A DNA stretch of 51,144 bases from Nostoc sp. FACHB-973 (GTDB lineage: Bacteria > Cyanobacteriota > Cyanobacteriia > Cyanobacteriales > Nostocaceae): NCBI RefSeq assembly GCF_014698115.1, contig NZ_JACJSJ010000058.1, forward strand, positions 1 through 51,144, written 5' to 3'. The notes beneath the pieces were generated by a model, which was not told the origin of the DNA, did no database searches, and worked only from the letters and a program-made list of their open reading frames with translations. Both the position numbers and the translations under genes were made by a program. How positions within the stretch are numbered: the first letter of the stretch is position 1; the number at the start of each line of letters is the position of its first letter. Of the stretch, positions 25,931-34,766 are shown piece after piece.

Positions 25931-27211
25931 ATGAGCAACCGCATTGCAGTTATTGGTCTTGGCTACGTTGGTCTACCTGTTGCCCTAGCATTTGCTAAAA
26001 AATTTCCCAATACTATTGGATTTGATATAAATTTAGAGAAAGTTAAAAGTTTAAAGCAAGGCATCGATCGCACAAATCAAATTTCCACCGATGAATTAAT
26101 CAATTCTAGTCTAATTATCACTTCAGAACTCTACGATTTAGTAGATGCAAACTTTTTTGTAATTGCCGTTCCAACCCCAGTTGACCGCAATCATAATCCT
26201 GATTTGACTTTGCTAATTAAAGCTTCTGAACTCGTTGGCAAAGTCTTACAACCTGGAGCGATCGTGGTATATGAATCCACAGTGTATCCAGGGGTGACAG
26301 AGGATATCTGCAAAGCTACTTTGGCTCAAGTATCAGGCTTGCAACCGGGTGTTGATTTCAAGTTGGGTTATTCTCCAGAACGGATAAATCCGGGTGATAA
26401 AGCTCATACACTAGAAAAAATTGTCAAAGTAGTAGCTGGGGAAGATGGGGAAACTCTGGAACGAGTTGCAAGTGTCTATACAGCTATTATTGATGCCGGT
26501 GTTTATCGCACCTCGTCAATTAAAGTAGCTGAAGCTGCCAAAGTCATTGAGAATACTCAGCGAGACTTAAATATTGCTTTGATGAACGAACTCGCGCTAA
26601 TATGCGATCGCCTTGGTATCCGTACCCATGAGGTTTTGGCGGCTGCAAATACCAAATGGAACTTTTTGCCATTCACTCCAGGACTTGTTGGCGGTCACTG
26701 CATTGGAGTTGACCCTTACTATCTAACCACCAAAGCAGAAGAATTGGGATATCATCCCGAAGTCATCCTAGCTGGTCGTCGAATTAACGACAGTATGGGT
26801 ACTTACCTTGGTCAGCGTTTTGTGAAACTCTTAATTGAAGCCAACCTGTCCATTAAAGAAGCACGGGTAGGAATTCTCGGTCTGACCTTTAAAGAAAATG
26901 TACCCGACATTCGCAATAGTCGCATACCAGATGTGGTGAAAGAGTTACAGCAATTTGGCATTGAACCACTCTTACACGACCCTCTGGTAGATCCTGATGA
27001 AGCACAGCATGAATATGGGATTGATTTAGTGGATTGGGATAATCTGTGTGATTTAGATGGGGTAATACTTGCAGTCAGTCATCAGGCTTATTTAGATATG
27101 CCTTGTGAACAACTTCTGAACTGTTTGCGTCCAGGTGGAGTACTGATGGATATCAAATCCATTTTTAGCCAAGCTATACTACCACCCCATATTCATTACT
27201 GGAGCTTATAG
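25931..27211 (+). CDS. Nucleotide-sugar dehydrogenase (UDP-sugar to uronic acid; TviB/WbpA-like)
   Basis: 426 residues of the UDP-glucose/GDP-mannose dehydrogenase family, which oxidises C6 of a nucleotide sugar to the acid with two NAD+. The NAD domain begins IAVIGLGYVGLPVALAF. The catalytic cysteine is Cys257 in PGLVGGHCIGVDPYYL. The C-terminal domain has VGILGLTFKENVPDIRNSRIPDV. The YYLTTKAEELGYHPEVI pattern is closer to the Vi/WbpA-type UDP-HexNAc dehydrogenases than to UDP-glucose enzymes, so the substrate could be UDP-GlcNAc or UDP-Glc. The next gene, 10 bases on, encodes an epimerase that would act on its product. Confidence 0.92.
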   Translation: MSNRIAVIGLGYVGLPVALAFAKKFPNTIGFDINLEKVKSLKQGIDRTNQISTDELINSSLIITSELYDLVDANFFVIAVPTPVDRNHNPDLTLLIKASELVGKVLQPGAIVVYESTVYPGVTEDICKATLAQVSGLQPGVDFKLGYSPERINPGDKAHTLEKIVKVVAGEDGETLERVASVYTAIIDAGVYRTSSIKVAEAAKVIENTQRDLNIALMNELALICDRLGIRTHEVLAAANTKWNFLPFTPGLVGGHCIGVDPYYLTTKAEELGYHPEVILAGRRINDSMGTYLGQRFVKLLIEANLSIKEARVGILGLTFKENVPDIRNSRIPDVVKELQQFGIEPLLHDPLVDPDEAQHEYGIDLVDWDNLCDLDGVILAVSHQAYLDMPCEQLLNCLRPGGVLMDIKSIFSQAILPPHIHYWSL

Positions 27212-27221
27212 GAGAAACATC

Positions 27222-28283
27222 ATGGTCAAGGTTTTAGTGACTGGCGCTGCTGGTTTTATTGGTTTTCACCTCAGCCAACGTCTATTGACCAGGGGTGACG
27301 AAGTTGTTGGTCTTGATAATCTCAATGATTACTACGATGTCTTCCTGAAAAAAGACCGTTTAGCTCAATTACAGGAAAGACCAGGTTTTAGTTTTTATCA
27401 ACTGGACTTGGCAGACTCGGTAGCAATAGCTGAACTCTTTGCCGAACAACGCTTTGATGTGGTGGTTAACTTAGCAGCACAGGCTGGTGTTCGATACTCC
27501 ATCAAGAACCCTCATGCATATATAAACAGTAATTTAGTGGGGTTTATTAACATTCTCGAAGGTTGTCGTCATTCAGGTGTTCAGCACTTAGTATTTGCTT
27601 CTTCTAGTTCTGTTTATGGTGCTAATACTAAAATGCCTTTTTCTGTTCATGACAATGTAGACCATCCAGTTAGTTTATATGCTGCTACTAAAAAAGCTAA
27701 CGAATTAATGGCTCATAGTTATAGCCATTTATATGGTTTACCAACAACTGGACTCCGCTTCTTTACTGTTTATGGGCCGTGGGGTCGTCCAGATATGGCG
27801 CTGTTTTTGTTCACTAAAGCAATTTTGGCAAAACAGCCAATTGATGTGTTTAATTACGGTAAAATGCGTCGAGATTTTACTTATATTGACGACATTGTAG
27901 AAGGTGTTGTCCGAGTGATGGATAAAATTCCTGAGCCAAATATCGCTTGGTCAGGAAATACACCCGACCCAGGAACGAGTAAAGCTGCTTATAAAATTTA
28001 CAACATAGGTAACAATCAACCAGTTGAATTAATGCGCTTTATAGAAGTACTGGAAGATTGTTTGGGAATAAAAGCACAAAAAAATTTGCTACCTCTGCAA
28101 CCTGGTGATGTCCCCGTTACATATGCCGATGTTGATGATTTAGTCAAGGATGTAGGCTTTAGACCGAGTACGCCTATTGAAGTAGGAATTGAACGTTTTG
28201 TAGCTTGGTATTCTTCCTATTATCAAAAAGCTAGTAATCCAACAACCCAAAATTTCTGGGTGAAGGTCGGGAGTAGGGAGTAG
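27222..28283 (+). CDS. NAD-dependent epimerase, UDP-glucuronate 4-epimerase-like
   Basis: 353-residue extended SDR. The NAD site is VLVTGAAGFIGFHLSQRLL. The LDNLNDYYDVFLKKDRL and AAQAGVRYSIKNPHAYI segments are typical of UDP-glucuronate 4-epimerases (CapI/LspL type). The catalytic Ser is in ASSSSVYG and the YxxxK is in LYAATKKANELMAHSYSHLYGLPTTGLRFFTVYGPWGRPDMAL. It would interconvert UDP-glucuronate and UDP-galacturonate, or the HexNAcA equivalents if the dehydrogenase uses UDP-GlcNAc. It appears co-transcribed with the dehydrogenase gene. The C-terminal end runs into a GGGAGTA tandem repeat, so the last residues (VGSRE) may be repeat-derived. Confidence 0.9.
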   Translation: MVKVLVTGAAGFIGFHLSQRLLTRGDEVVGLDNLNDYYDVFLKKDRLAQLQERPGFSFYQLDLADSVAIAELFAEQRFDVVVNLAAQAGVRYSIKNPHAYINSNLVGFINILEGCRHSGVQHLVFASSSSVYGANTKMPFSVHDNVDHPVSLYAATKKANELMAHSYSHLYGLPTTGLRFFTVYGPWGRPDMALFLFTKAILAKQPIDVFNYGKMRRDFTYIDDIVEGVVRVMDKIPEPNIAWSGNTPDPGTSKAAYKIYNIGNNQPVELMRFIEVLEDCLGIKAQKNLLPLQPGDVPVTYADVDDLVKDVGFRPSTPIEVGIERFVAWYSSYYQKASNPTTQNFWVKVGSRE

Positions 28284-28305
28284 GGAGTAGGGAATAGGGA
28301 ATAGG
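28264..28305. repeat. Heptamer tandem repeat GGGAGTA/GGGAATA
   Basis: Five to six imperfect copies of GGGAGTA overlap the end of the epimerase gene and reach to six bases before the next ATG. Confidence 0.75.
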
Positions 28306-28310
28306 CAATA

Positions 28311-29468
28311 ATGAAAATACTGCATATTTGTGCAATTGGAGGCACTGTTGAGACGCTTTTACGACCTCAAATTGATAATTTTTTGTCCCATAATCTATCG
28401 GTTGAAATAGCTTGTTCTCCAGGTTTAGATGTTGAAAAACTACAACAACGGGGTTATGTAATTCATCCAATTGAAATTGATCGCCGGATTTCTCCTGTTA
28501 GAAATTTGAGAAGCATTTATCAATTGACACAATTAATGAGGCAGAATCAGTATGACCTTGTTCACGTACACACTCCTATTGCTGCTGTCTTAGGTCGGAT
28601 TGCTGCTAAGCTAGCTGGTGTTAAAAGAATTGTCTATACTGCTCACGGCTTTCCGTTTCACGATCGCTCCTCACCTAATGAATATCGTTTTTATTTTACT
28701 GTTGAGAAACTTGCTGCTTTCATTACTGATTTGATTCTTACCCAAAATTACGAAGATATTGCCACGGCTAAAAAATTAGGTATGTGTCCGCCGGAAAAAT
28801 TGCGTTATTTGGGTAACGGTGTAGATATTAATCGCTTCCAACGCGATCGCCTCAATTCCACTCATCAAATTGAATTACGAAAATCTTTAGGCATACCCGA
28901 TAATACCGACTTAATTATTGGCACAATTGGACGCATAACTCATAAAAAAGGTAGCGGATATTTAATTGAAGCCGCAGCCAAATTACTGCCTGATTTTCCG
29001 AATTTACAAGTTTTAGTAATTGGCTCTCAACTTAGTAGTGACCCTGAACCTTTCCAAAAGCAACTAATTGAAAAAATTCATGATTTGGGACTTGAAAAAC
29101 ATGTTATCTTAACAGGAGAACGTGAAGATATACCAGAAATTTTAGGTTTATTAGATATCTTCACTTTGCCGACATTCACCCATGAAGGATTACCGCGATC
29201 TATTGTCGAAGCAATGTCAATGGGTTTACCAGTTGTCGCTACAGATATTCGTGGCTGTCGAGAAGCAGTAATTCATGGAAAAACGGGTTTAATTGTACCA
29301 CCTCAAAATAGTGAAAAGTTAGCTGAGGCTTTGGGGATACTATTGTCTAACTACGAGTTGCGACAAAGTTATGGTAAAGCTAGCCGTGAACGTGTCGAAG
29401 TTGATTATGATGAAAAATTAGTTTTTAAACGGCTTAATAAGTACTATCAAGAGTTAGGAATTTATTGA
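28311..29468 (+). CDS. GT4 family glycosyltransferase
   Basis: 385-residue GT-B enzyme. The N-terminus is MKILHICAIGGTVETLLRPQIDNFL and the acceptor half has LVHVHTPIAAVLGRIAAKLAGVKRIVYTAHGFPFHD, typical of capsule and EPS GT4 enzymes of the PssD/Cap1 sort. The donor half has GTIGRITHKKGSGYLIEAAAKL and EX7E in PTFTHEGLPRSIVEAMSMGLPVVATDIRGCREAV. It sits directly before the initiating phosphoglycosyl transferase gene, so it may add the second sugar of the repeat unit. Donor and linkage are unknown. Confidence 0.9.
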   Translation: MKILHICAIGGTVETLLRPQIDNFLSHNLSVEIACSPGLDVEKLQQRGYVIHPIEIDRRISPVRNLRSIYQLTQLMRQNQYDLVHVHTPIAAVLGRIAAKLAGVKRIVYTAHGFPFHDRSSPNEYRFYFTVEKLAAFITDLILTQNYEDIATAKKLGMCPPEKLRYLGNGVDINRFQRDRLNSTHQIELRKSLGIPDNTDLIIGTIGRITHKKGSGYLIEAAAKLLPDFPNLQVLVIGSQLSSDPEPFQKQLIEKIHDLGLEKHVILTGEREDIPEILGLLDIFTLPTFTHEGLPRSIVEAMSMGLPVVATDIRGCREAVIHGKTGLIVPPQNSEKLAEALGILLSNYELRQSYGKASRERVEVDYDEKLVFKRLNKYYQELGIY

Positions 29469-29509
29469 CTATCCAAGCAGCGATCAATTAGTTAAAAAGA
29501 ATTATTAAC

Positions 29510-29593
29510 CTCTTGATTTCTCTCTGTGTTCTCTGCGTTCTCTGCGGTTCGTAAAAAAAATAACGCAGAGACGCAGAGGCAAAGAGAAGAGGA
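29510..29593. repeat. CGCAGAG inverted repeat
   Basis: CTCTGCGTTCTCTGCGG pairs loosely with CGCAGAGACGCAGAGG on either side of an A-rich loop (about 29529-29580). It is a common dispersed cyanobacterial repeat. A related half-copy lies at 7197-7224 before the flippase gene. Confidence 0.5.
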
Positions 29594-29626
29594 ATGAGAA
29601 AGATTTTGAGAGTGGAGGGGGTATTT

Positions 29627-30289
29627 ATGAATGATGAGAAGTTTGAGGGTGTTGATTGGAAAAGGTATAGCAGATTAATTAAATATATATTGGATAGAGT
29701 TGTGGCAGCGATCGCCTTAATTTTTCTTTGTCCTTTATTTGTGGGTGTTGCGATCGCCATTTATTTGCGGATGGGTAGTCCAGTTATTTTTACCCAACCT
29801 CGTCCCGGTAAAAATGCTCGGATTTTTAACTTTTATAAATTCCGCACGATGACCAATGAATGTGATGCCCAAGGCAATTTTCTTGCTGATGAAAAACGCC
29901 TCACAGCCTTCGGTAAATTCCTGCGTCAAACGAGTCTTGATGAATTACCTCAACTTTGGAATGTCTTGAAAGGAGACATGAGTTTTGTTGGCCCTCGTCC
30001 ATTATTAGTAAAGTATCTTGACCGCTACACACCTCAACAAGCACGTCGTCATGAAGTCAAGCCGGGTATTACTGGCTGGGCACAAGTTAATGGTCGCCGC
30101 ACATTGGATCAAATTTGGCATAAAAAATTCGAGTTGGATGTTTGGTATATCGATCGCTGGAGTTTGTGGCTAGATTTAAAAATTTTATTCATGACTGTAT
30201 GGCAAGTAATTCAGCGAAAAAGTATCAGCCAAGAAGGTCACGTTACATCAGAGGAATTCACAGGTCAACTTAAAAGCGATCGCCAATAG
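29627..30289 (+). CDS. Monotopic phosphoglycosyl transferase (initiating sugar transferase)
   Basis: About 220 residues of the bacterial sugar transferase family (small PGT type, like PglC or the WcaJ C-terminus). It moves a sugar 1-phosphate from a UDP-sugar to undecaprenyl phosphate and so starts EPS repeat-unit assembly. Visible parts are the reentrant N-terminal helix (DRVVAAIALIFLCPLFVGVAIAIYL), NFYKFRTMTNECD, SLDELPQLWNVLKGDMSFVGPRPLL with the Asp-Glu catalytic pair, and EVKPGITGWAQVNGRRTL. ATG 29627 has GGAGGGG 6 bases upstream; ATG 29594 is an in-frame alternative that adds 11 residues. It is the only initiator in the window. Confidence 0.92.
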   Translation: MNDEKFEGVDWKRYSRLIKYILDRVVAAIALIFLCPLFVGVAIAIYLRMGSPVIFTQPRPGKNARIFNFYKFRTMTNECDAQGNFLADEKRLTAFGKFLRQTSLDELPQLWNVLKGDMSFVGPRPLLVKYLDRYTPQQARRHEVKPGITGWAQVNGRRTLDQIWHKKFELDVWYIDRWSLWLDLKILFMTVWQVIQRKSISQEGHVTSEEFTGQLKSDRQ

Positions 30290-30310
30290 ATGTACAGGAA
30301 GTGAAAAAGC

Positions 30311-31216
30311 ATGAGTCTTCAACAGATACGAGATGTATCCGCAGCGGTGCTAACCTCCATGACAGAAGAAGAATGCGCTGATTGGTACCGCAAACGGGGA
30401 ACCCATGTGATTCGGCATCGCGATCGCTACTGGAAGGAAACAGTCCGGGGTTTTTATCAGCCGTTGCATTGGTTAGCACGTTTAAGCGCCCAAGAAGCAA
30501 ACTCTCCAACGCTTCTATCTTGGGGATTTCAAGCAACATTATCTGAAGTTGACGCAACAGCGGCTAACGCTTCAATGCCAATTCATTGGTTGCCTAATTT
30601 GGAAAACTATGATTTCCAGAGTCTGACATCAAATCGCCGAAATCATCTGCGAAGGTGTTATAAGCGAGTCAATATCGTGCAATTAGATAAATCCACGCTT
30701 TTGCAGCAGCAGGGATATGAAGTTTTTTTATCAGCATTGAAGCGAACAGCTCACCGTCAGATACTTTCAAAAAAAGACTATCTGGCGGGAGTTGCTGATT
30801 ATGTTGTCCCTGAAAAACAGTTGATTCTTGCAGGTCTTAATGGTGATGAGCTTCTCGGCTATGTGACAGGATACGCTGTCAACAGTATCGCTTACATTGA
30901 TGAAGTAATCATAGCTACTGAAGCATTGCCTACTAATATTGGTACCGGATTACTATTTGAATTTGCACAAGTCTGTCGCCGGTCTGGGTTAATTCGTGAG
31001 CTTGTTAACGGTTTGCACTCAAGAGAAGATGAAAAACTCTGTGTCTTCAAAGAAGGAATGGGTTTCCAAGTAAAGCATATTCCTGCAAAGGTACAGATGA
31101 ATCCTATCATCGAGCAATTCATCCAGTGGCGATATCCAGATAAATATTATCGCTTGGTTGGTCATCAGGTGCAATCGCACCTGATGACCAACCAATACTC
31201 AAAATACAAAAAGTAA
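30311..31216 (+). CDS. FemAB/GNAT-like acyltransferase, tandem paralogue 1
   Basis: 301 residues. The order of segments (SLTSNRRNHLRRCYKRVNIVQL, GYEVFLSALKRT, LILAGLNGDELLGYVTGYAVNSIAYIDEVIIATEAL, NIGTGLLFEFAQVCRRSGLIRELVNGLHSREDEKLCVFKEGMGF) fits the GNAT-like fold of FemAB-type acyltransferases. It is clearly paralogous to the next gene. The C-terminal 14 residues after LVGHQ are encoded by a perfect palindrome (31154-31195) and are absent from the paralogue. The substrate is unknown; a role in decorating EPS sugars is inferred from its place between the initiator and the aminotransferase genes. Confidence 0.7.
   Translation: MSLQQIRDVSAAVLTSMTEEECADWYRKRGTHVIRHRDRYWKETVRGFYQPLHWLARLSAQEANSPTLLSWGFQATLSEVDATAANASMPIHWLPNLENYDFQSLTSNRRNHLRRCYKRVNIVQLDKSTLLQQQGYEVFLSALKRTAHRQILSKKDYLAGVADYVVPEKQLILAGLNGDELLGYVTGYAVNSIAYIDEVIIATEALPTNIGTGLLFEFAQVCRRSGLIRELVNGLHSREDEKLCVFKEGMGFQVKHIPAKVQMNPIIEQFIQWRYPDKYYRLVGHQVQSHLMTNQYSKYKK
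31154..31195. repeat. Perfect 19-base-stem hairpin in gene end
   Basis: TTGGTTGGTCATCAGGTGC (31154-31172) is the exact reverse complement of 31177-31195, with the loop AATC. It lies inside the last codons of the first FemAB-like paralogue and 27 bases before the second. No U-tract follows, so it is not a standard terminator; mRNA stability or processing between the two genes is possible. Confidence 0.85.
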
Positions 31217-31222
31217 AGAGGT

Positions 31223-32083
31223 ATGAGTTTTCAACAGATGCGAGATGTATCCGAAGCAGTGTTGACCTCAATGACCGAAGAAGAATTTGCCAGTTGGCGC
31301 TGCAAGGAAGGCGCAAACGTTATCTTTCATCGTGGGTGCTATTGGGAAGAACGACATTTTGGTTTCTACCAGCCAATCCATTTGTTAGCCCGCTTACAGG
31401 TTCAACAAGTAAGTCCCCCGATGCAACTATGCTGGGGATTCCAAGCATCATTGTGTGAAAATGATGCGGTAAATGCTAACGGGTCAATCCCTATTCATTT
31501 ATTGTCTAATCTTCAAGACTACGATTTGTATAGCGTCAACAAGAACAGCAGACAAAATATCCGCAAAAATCGCCATCTGTTTAACATTGTGGAGTTAACT
31601 GGTACACAGCTGCTACAAGAGCAGGGATATGATGTTTTTCTCTCAGCGACTACACGAACGCGATCGAAACCATTGCTTTCTAGAGAGAAATATATGGTGA
31701 ATCTTCTAGACTATGTTGTGCCCAAACGTCGGCTGATTCTTGCAGGACTTAGTGGTGCAAAGCTTTGTGGTTATGTCACCGGCTATGCTATCAACGGTAC
31801 TGCATATGGAGAGGATCTCTACATCACCACTGAGGCATCAAAAAACAATATGAATAGAATATTGGTTTTTGAGTTTGTGCAAGTTTGCCGTCGTTCTGGT
31901 GGAATTTATGAGTTTGCGATCGGCCAGCACTGGCGCGAAAAGCCGGGAATAGTTGAATTCAAAGAAGGAATGGGCTTTCCCATCACATATATCCCTGCCA
32001 AAGTGCAGATAAATCCCATCGTTGAGCAATTTATCCGTTGGAAATATCCACATAAATACTATCGTTTGACTGGCCACGATTGA
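31223..32083 (+). CDS. FemAB/GNAT-like acyltransferase, tandem paralogue 2
   Basis: 286 residues, starting 6 bases after paralogue 1. The N-terminus MSFQQMRDVSEAVLTSMTEEE nearly repeats that of paralogue 1 (MSLQQIRDVSAAVLTSMTEEE), and similarity runs through FYQP.H.LARL, LILAGLSGAKLCGYVTGYAINGTAY, FEFVQVCRRSG and FKEGMGF.I.YIPAKVQ.NPI.EQFI.W.YP.KYYRL.GH. The first copy's palindromic tail is missing; this one ends at GHD. It is likely a duplicate that has diverged to another donor or acceptor. The shared first 20 residues and the first ~60 bases are better conserved than the rest. Confidence 0.7.
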   Translation: MSFQQMRDVSEAVLTSMTEEEFASWRCKEGANVIFHRGCYWEERHFGFYQPIHLLARLQVQQVSPPMQLCWGFQASLCENDAVNANGSIPIHLLSNLQDYDLYSVNKNSRQNIRKNRHLFNIVELTGTQLLQEQGYDVFLSATTRTRSKPLLSREKYMVNLLDYVVPKRRLILAGLSGAKLCGYVTGYAINGTAYGEDLYITTEASKNNMNRILVFEFVQVCRRSGGIYEFAIGQHWREKPGIVEFKEGMGFPITYIPAKVQINPIVEQFIRWKYPHKYYRLTGHD

Positions 32084-32143
32084 TATTCAAAAAAACACTG
32101 CTCAGTTAAAAGATATAACTTTAATTAAATGTAGGAGAACTCA

Positions 32144-33217
32144 ATGGATTATAAAATAGTTAGTTTGTCAGATCCATTGTGGCTGCAAATTTTAGATAAA
32201 TTAAATCATGATATATATCATCTGCCGGAATATGTAGATTTGGAAGCAAAAAGAATTAATGCTATTGCCGAAGCTATATTGATATTTGAAAATGAAAAAA
32301 TATTGTTTTTACCTTATTTATTGCGTTGTGTAAATAATTTATTTGAGACGCACACTGAAATTCCATTGATTTGGGATATTGTATCCCCTTATGGTTACCC
32401 TGGAATTTTATTGAGTGAAGCCGCAGCGAATACGCCAGAGTTTTTGGAATTGGCGTTAAATCAGTTAATAGTTGGATTGAGCGATCGCCAAATTTGTTCA
32501 GCCTTTTTAAGGCTACATCCAATATTAAACCAAGGATTCAATAAAGTTTTGCCACTTGGATTGTGTCAAGTAAGTGGCGAAACTGTGTCGATAGATTTAA
32601 GCCTATCAACATCAGAAATTTGGCATCAAACTAGACCAGAGCATCGCAATCATATCAATAGATGTAAACGTCATGGATTTACTGCAAAAATGGTTCGATT
32701 AGAAGAGTATATAGATAAATTTATGATTGTATATCAAGAAACCATGAACCGCGTAGAAGCAAAAGAATATTTTTATTTTGATTATGATTATTTTCAAGCT
32801 TTGGCAAATTTAAATAAAAATATTTACCTATGTCTCATAGAATTGGATAATCAAATTGCCTGTGCTGGAATATTTAGCGAATGCTGTGAAATAGTTCAAT
32901 ACCACCTTGGAGGAACAAAAAACGAGTTTTTGAAACAAGCTCCGAGTAAATTAATGTTTGATTGCGTTCGATTTTGGGCTAAAGAACGCGGAAATAAATT
33001 TTTGCATTTAGGTGGTGGTGTTGGCTCAGCTAAAGATAGTCTCTACAATTTTAAAGCAGGGTTTTCTAAACAAAGACATCTATTTTTGACACTCCGCCTA
33101 ATTACAGACGCAGAAAAATATGATTCTTTAGTAGAATTACGAGCTAAATCTTTAAAAACCCAGCCCAAAAATTTACTTGAGTCAAATTTTTTTCCCGCCT
33201 ATCGTTCTTTTAATTGA
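32144..33217 (+). CDS. FemAB-like GNAT acyltransferase
   Basis: 357 residues with the two-lobed FemAB-like GNAT pattern. The N-lobe has DPLWLQILDKLNHDIYHLPEYVDLEAKRINA and PLIWDIVSPYGYPGILL. The C-lobe has RPEHRNHINRCKRHGFTAKMV, YLCLIELDNQIACAGIFSECCEIVQYHLGGTKNEFLKQAPSKLMFDCVRFWAKERGNKFLHLGGGVGSAKDSLYNFKAGFS, which is the GNAT acyl-donor and 'hLGGG...D.L..FK.gF' signature. Such proteins pass amino acids from tRNA, or acyl groups, to wall or polysaccharide precursors. GTAGGAGA precedes the ATG. It lies just before the aminotransferase gene, whose amino sugar could be the acceptor; this is inference. Confidence 0.8.
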   Translation: MDYKIVSLSDPLWLQILDKLNHDIYHLPEYVDLEAKRINAIAEAILIFENEKILFLPYLLRCVNNLFETHTEIPLIWDIVSPYGYPGILLSEAAANTPEFLELALNQLIVGLSDRQICSAFLRLHPILNQGFNKVLPLGLCQVSGETVSIDLSLSTSEIWHQTRPEHRNHINRCKRHGFTAKMVRLEEYIDKFMIVYQETMNRVEAKEYFYFDYDYFQALANLNKNIYLCLIELDNQIACAGIFSECCEIVQYHLGGTKNEFLKQAPSKLMFDCVRFWAKERGNKFLHLGGGVGSAKDSLYNFKAGFSKQRHLFLTLRLITDAEKYDSLVELRAKSLKTQPKNLLESNFFPAYRSFN

Positions 33218-33301
33218 ATGAAAACTAACAGTCTTCACACTAAAATGTGATTTGAAAACTGTCAAATAGACAAGTCAATCGATAGCAAACTGATTCAGGC
33301 A

Positions 33302-34486
33302 ATGTGCATGAATAAACGAATTCTGCTTTCAACACCACACATGGGCGATCGCGAACTAGAATTAGTCAAAGAAGCTTTTGAAACAAACTGGATTGCCCCT
33401 ATTGGTCCCCATGTTGATGCTTTCGAGGAAGAATTTTGTCAAGTAACTAATGCTGGTTATGCTGTTGCTGTAACTTCCGGTACAGCAGCTTTGCATTTAG
33501 CTTTACGATTAGTTGGTGTTGAGGCTGGGGATGAAGTTTTTTGTTCTACCTTAACGTTTATTGCTAGTGCTAACCCAATCATTTATTTAGGGGCAAAACC
33601 AGTATTTATTGATAGCGATCGCACTTCATGGAACATGAATCCCCAATTGCTAACAGAAGCGCTAGATAGCCGCGCCAAAAAAGGCAAATTGCCTAAAGCA
33701 GTTGTGGTTGTACATTTATATGGTCAAAGCGCAGATATTGACCCAATTTTGCAGGCTTGTAATCATTACGATATACCCTTAATTGAAGATGCTGCTGAAG
33801 CTTTAGGAGCTACCTACAAAGGACGTTGTTTGGGAACTTTTGGCCGCGTTGGTATTTATTCATTTAATGGTAATAAAATTATTACTACTTCTGGCGGGGG
33901 TATGTTAGTTTCTGAGGATTTAGAATTAGTAAAAAAGGCGCATTTTTTAGCAACCCAAGCACGCGATCGCGCTCCTCACTACCAACACTCAGAAATTGGC
34001 TATAATTATCGTCTCAGTAACATTTTAGCTGGTATTGGTCGCGGTCAATTGCATGTATTAAATGAGCGAGTAGCAGCTAGACGACGCAACTTTGAAATTT
34101 ATTACCAGGCTTTGAAAAATTTACCAGGAATAGAATTTATGCCAGAAGCTAATTACGGATATGCTACTCGCTGGCTGACCTGTATAACAATAGATTCTGA
34201 GGCTTTTGGTGCCAACCGAGAACAACTGCGCCTAGCACTTCTTGAACAGCAAATTGAATCCCGTCCTGTCTGGAAACCTTTGCACATGCAGCCTATTTTT
34301 GCCGAATGTGAATGTTTTGGCGGCGTAGTAGCCGAAGATTTATTTGCAAACGGTCTTTGCTTACCTTCTGGATCTAATCTCACAGATGAAGATTTAAAAA
34401 TAGTAATTAATCAAATTCAAACAGTTTATCATCAAACTTTAAAGAATCATCAAAAAATTATCAACTCTTCACTTGTAATAATTTAG
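33302..34486 (+). CDS. DegT/DnrJ/EryC1/StrS aminotransferase
   Basis: 394-residue PLP-dependent sugar aminotransferase. It has AVTSGTAALHLALRLVGVEAGDEVFCSTLTFIASANPIIYLGAKPVFIDSD, LIEDAAEALGATYKGRCLGTFG, and the PLP lysine in YSFNGNKIITTSGGGMLV near residue 190. The pattern is that of PglE/PseC-type enzymes that aminate a UDP-4-keto-6-deoxy sugar, the product expected from the CapD-type dehydratase at 3008. The two genes could therefore act in sequence to make UDP-4-amino-4,6-dideoxy-GlcNAc. ATG 33302 and ATG 33308 (MNKRILLSTP) are both possible starts. The C-terminal tail after ~residue 380 is not conserved-looking. Confidence 0.92.
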   Translation: MCMNKRILLSTPHMGDRELELVKEAFETNWIAPIGPHVDAFEEEFCQVTNAGYAVAVTSGTAALHLALRLVGVEAGDEVFCSTLTFIASANPIIYLGAKPVFIDSDRTSWNMNPQLLTEALDSRAKKGKLPKAVVVVHLYGQSADIDPILQACNHYDIPLIEDAAEALGATYKGRCLGTFGRVGIYSFNGNKIITTSGGGMLVSEDLELVKKAHFLATQARDRAPHYQHSEIGYNYRLSNILAGIGRGQLHVLNERVAARRRNFEIYYQALKNLPGIEFMPEANYGYATRWLTCITIDSEAFGANREQLRLALLEQQIESRPVWKPLHMQPIFAECECFGGVVAEDLFANGLCLPSGSNLTDEDLKIVINQIQTVYHQTLKNHQKIINSSLVII

Positions 34487-34578
34487 TAAAACTTCTGCAA
34501 AGCTGCTAGATAAATAAAAATTAAAAATATTTTTTACTTTTTTTAGCTTTGTTCAGTGAATTTAAGCTCAATATAACT

Positions 34579-34678
34579 CAATAGGGTTAATTTAAGGCTA
34601 AAAATCTTTGTAAAAATCAATTTATTTAACTGTAAAGCACGCAAAGATAAGGAACAAATGCTTAACTGAACTGTATTG
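34579..34678. mobile_element. Short MITE-like element (family of 11186/25466)
   Basis: It begins CAATAGGGTTAATTTAAGGCT and ends CTTAACTGAACTGTATTG; the right end is identical to that of the copy ending at 11551. The interior AATCTTTGTAAAAATCAATT also recurs in the 11186 copy. At about 100 bases it is probably a deleted member, and it lies before the tyrosine kinase gene. Confidence 0.55.
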
Positions 34679-34689
34679 CAATATAACTG

Positions 34690-34737
34690 CCTGTTCTGAC
34701 TCCTAACTTCTGAATTCTGACTCCTGAATTCTGAATT
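34690..34737. repeat. Heptamer tandem repeat (TGACTCC/TGAATTC type)
   Basis: Imperfect heptamers of the form TCTGACTCC, TCTGAATTC and TGAATTC run from 34695 to 34737, ending ~30 bases before the kinase start codon. Confidence 0.7.
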
Positions 34738-34766
34738 ATCATTTATCAAAAACTCGCAATTATTTT

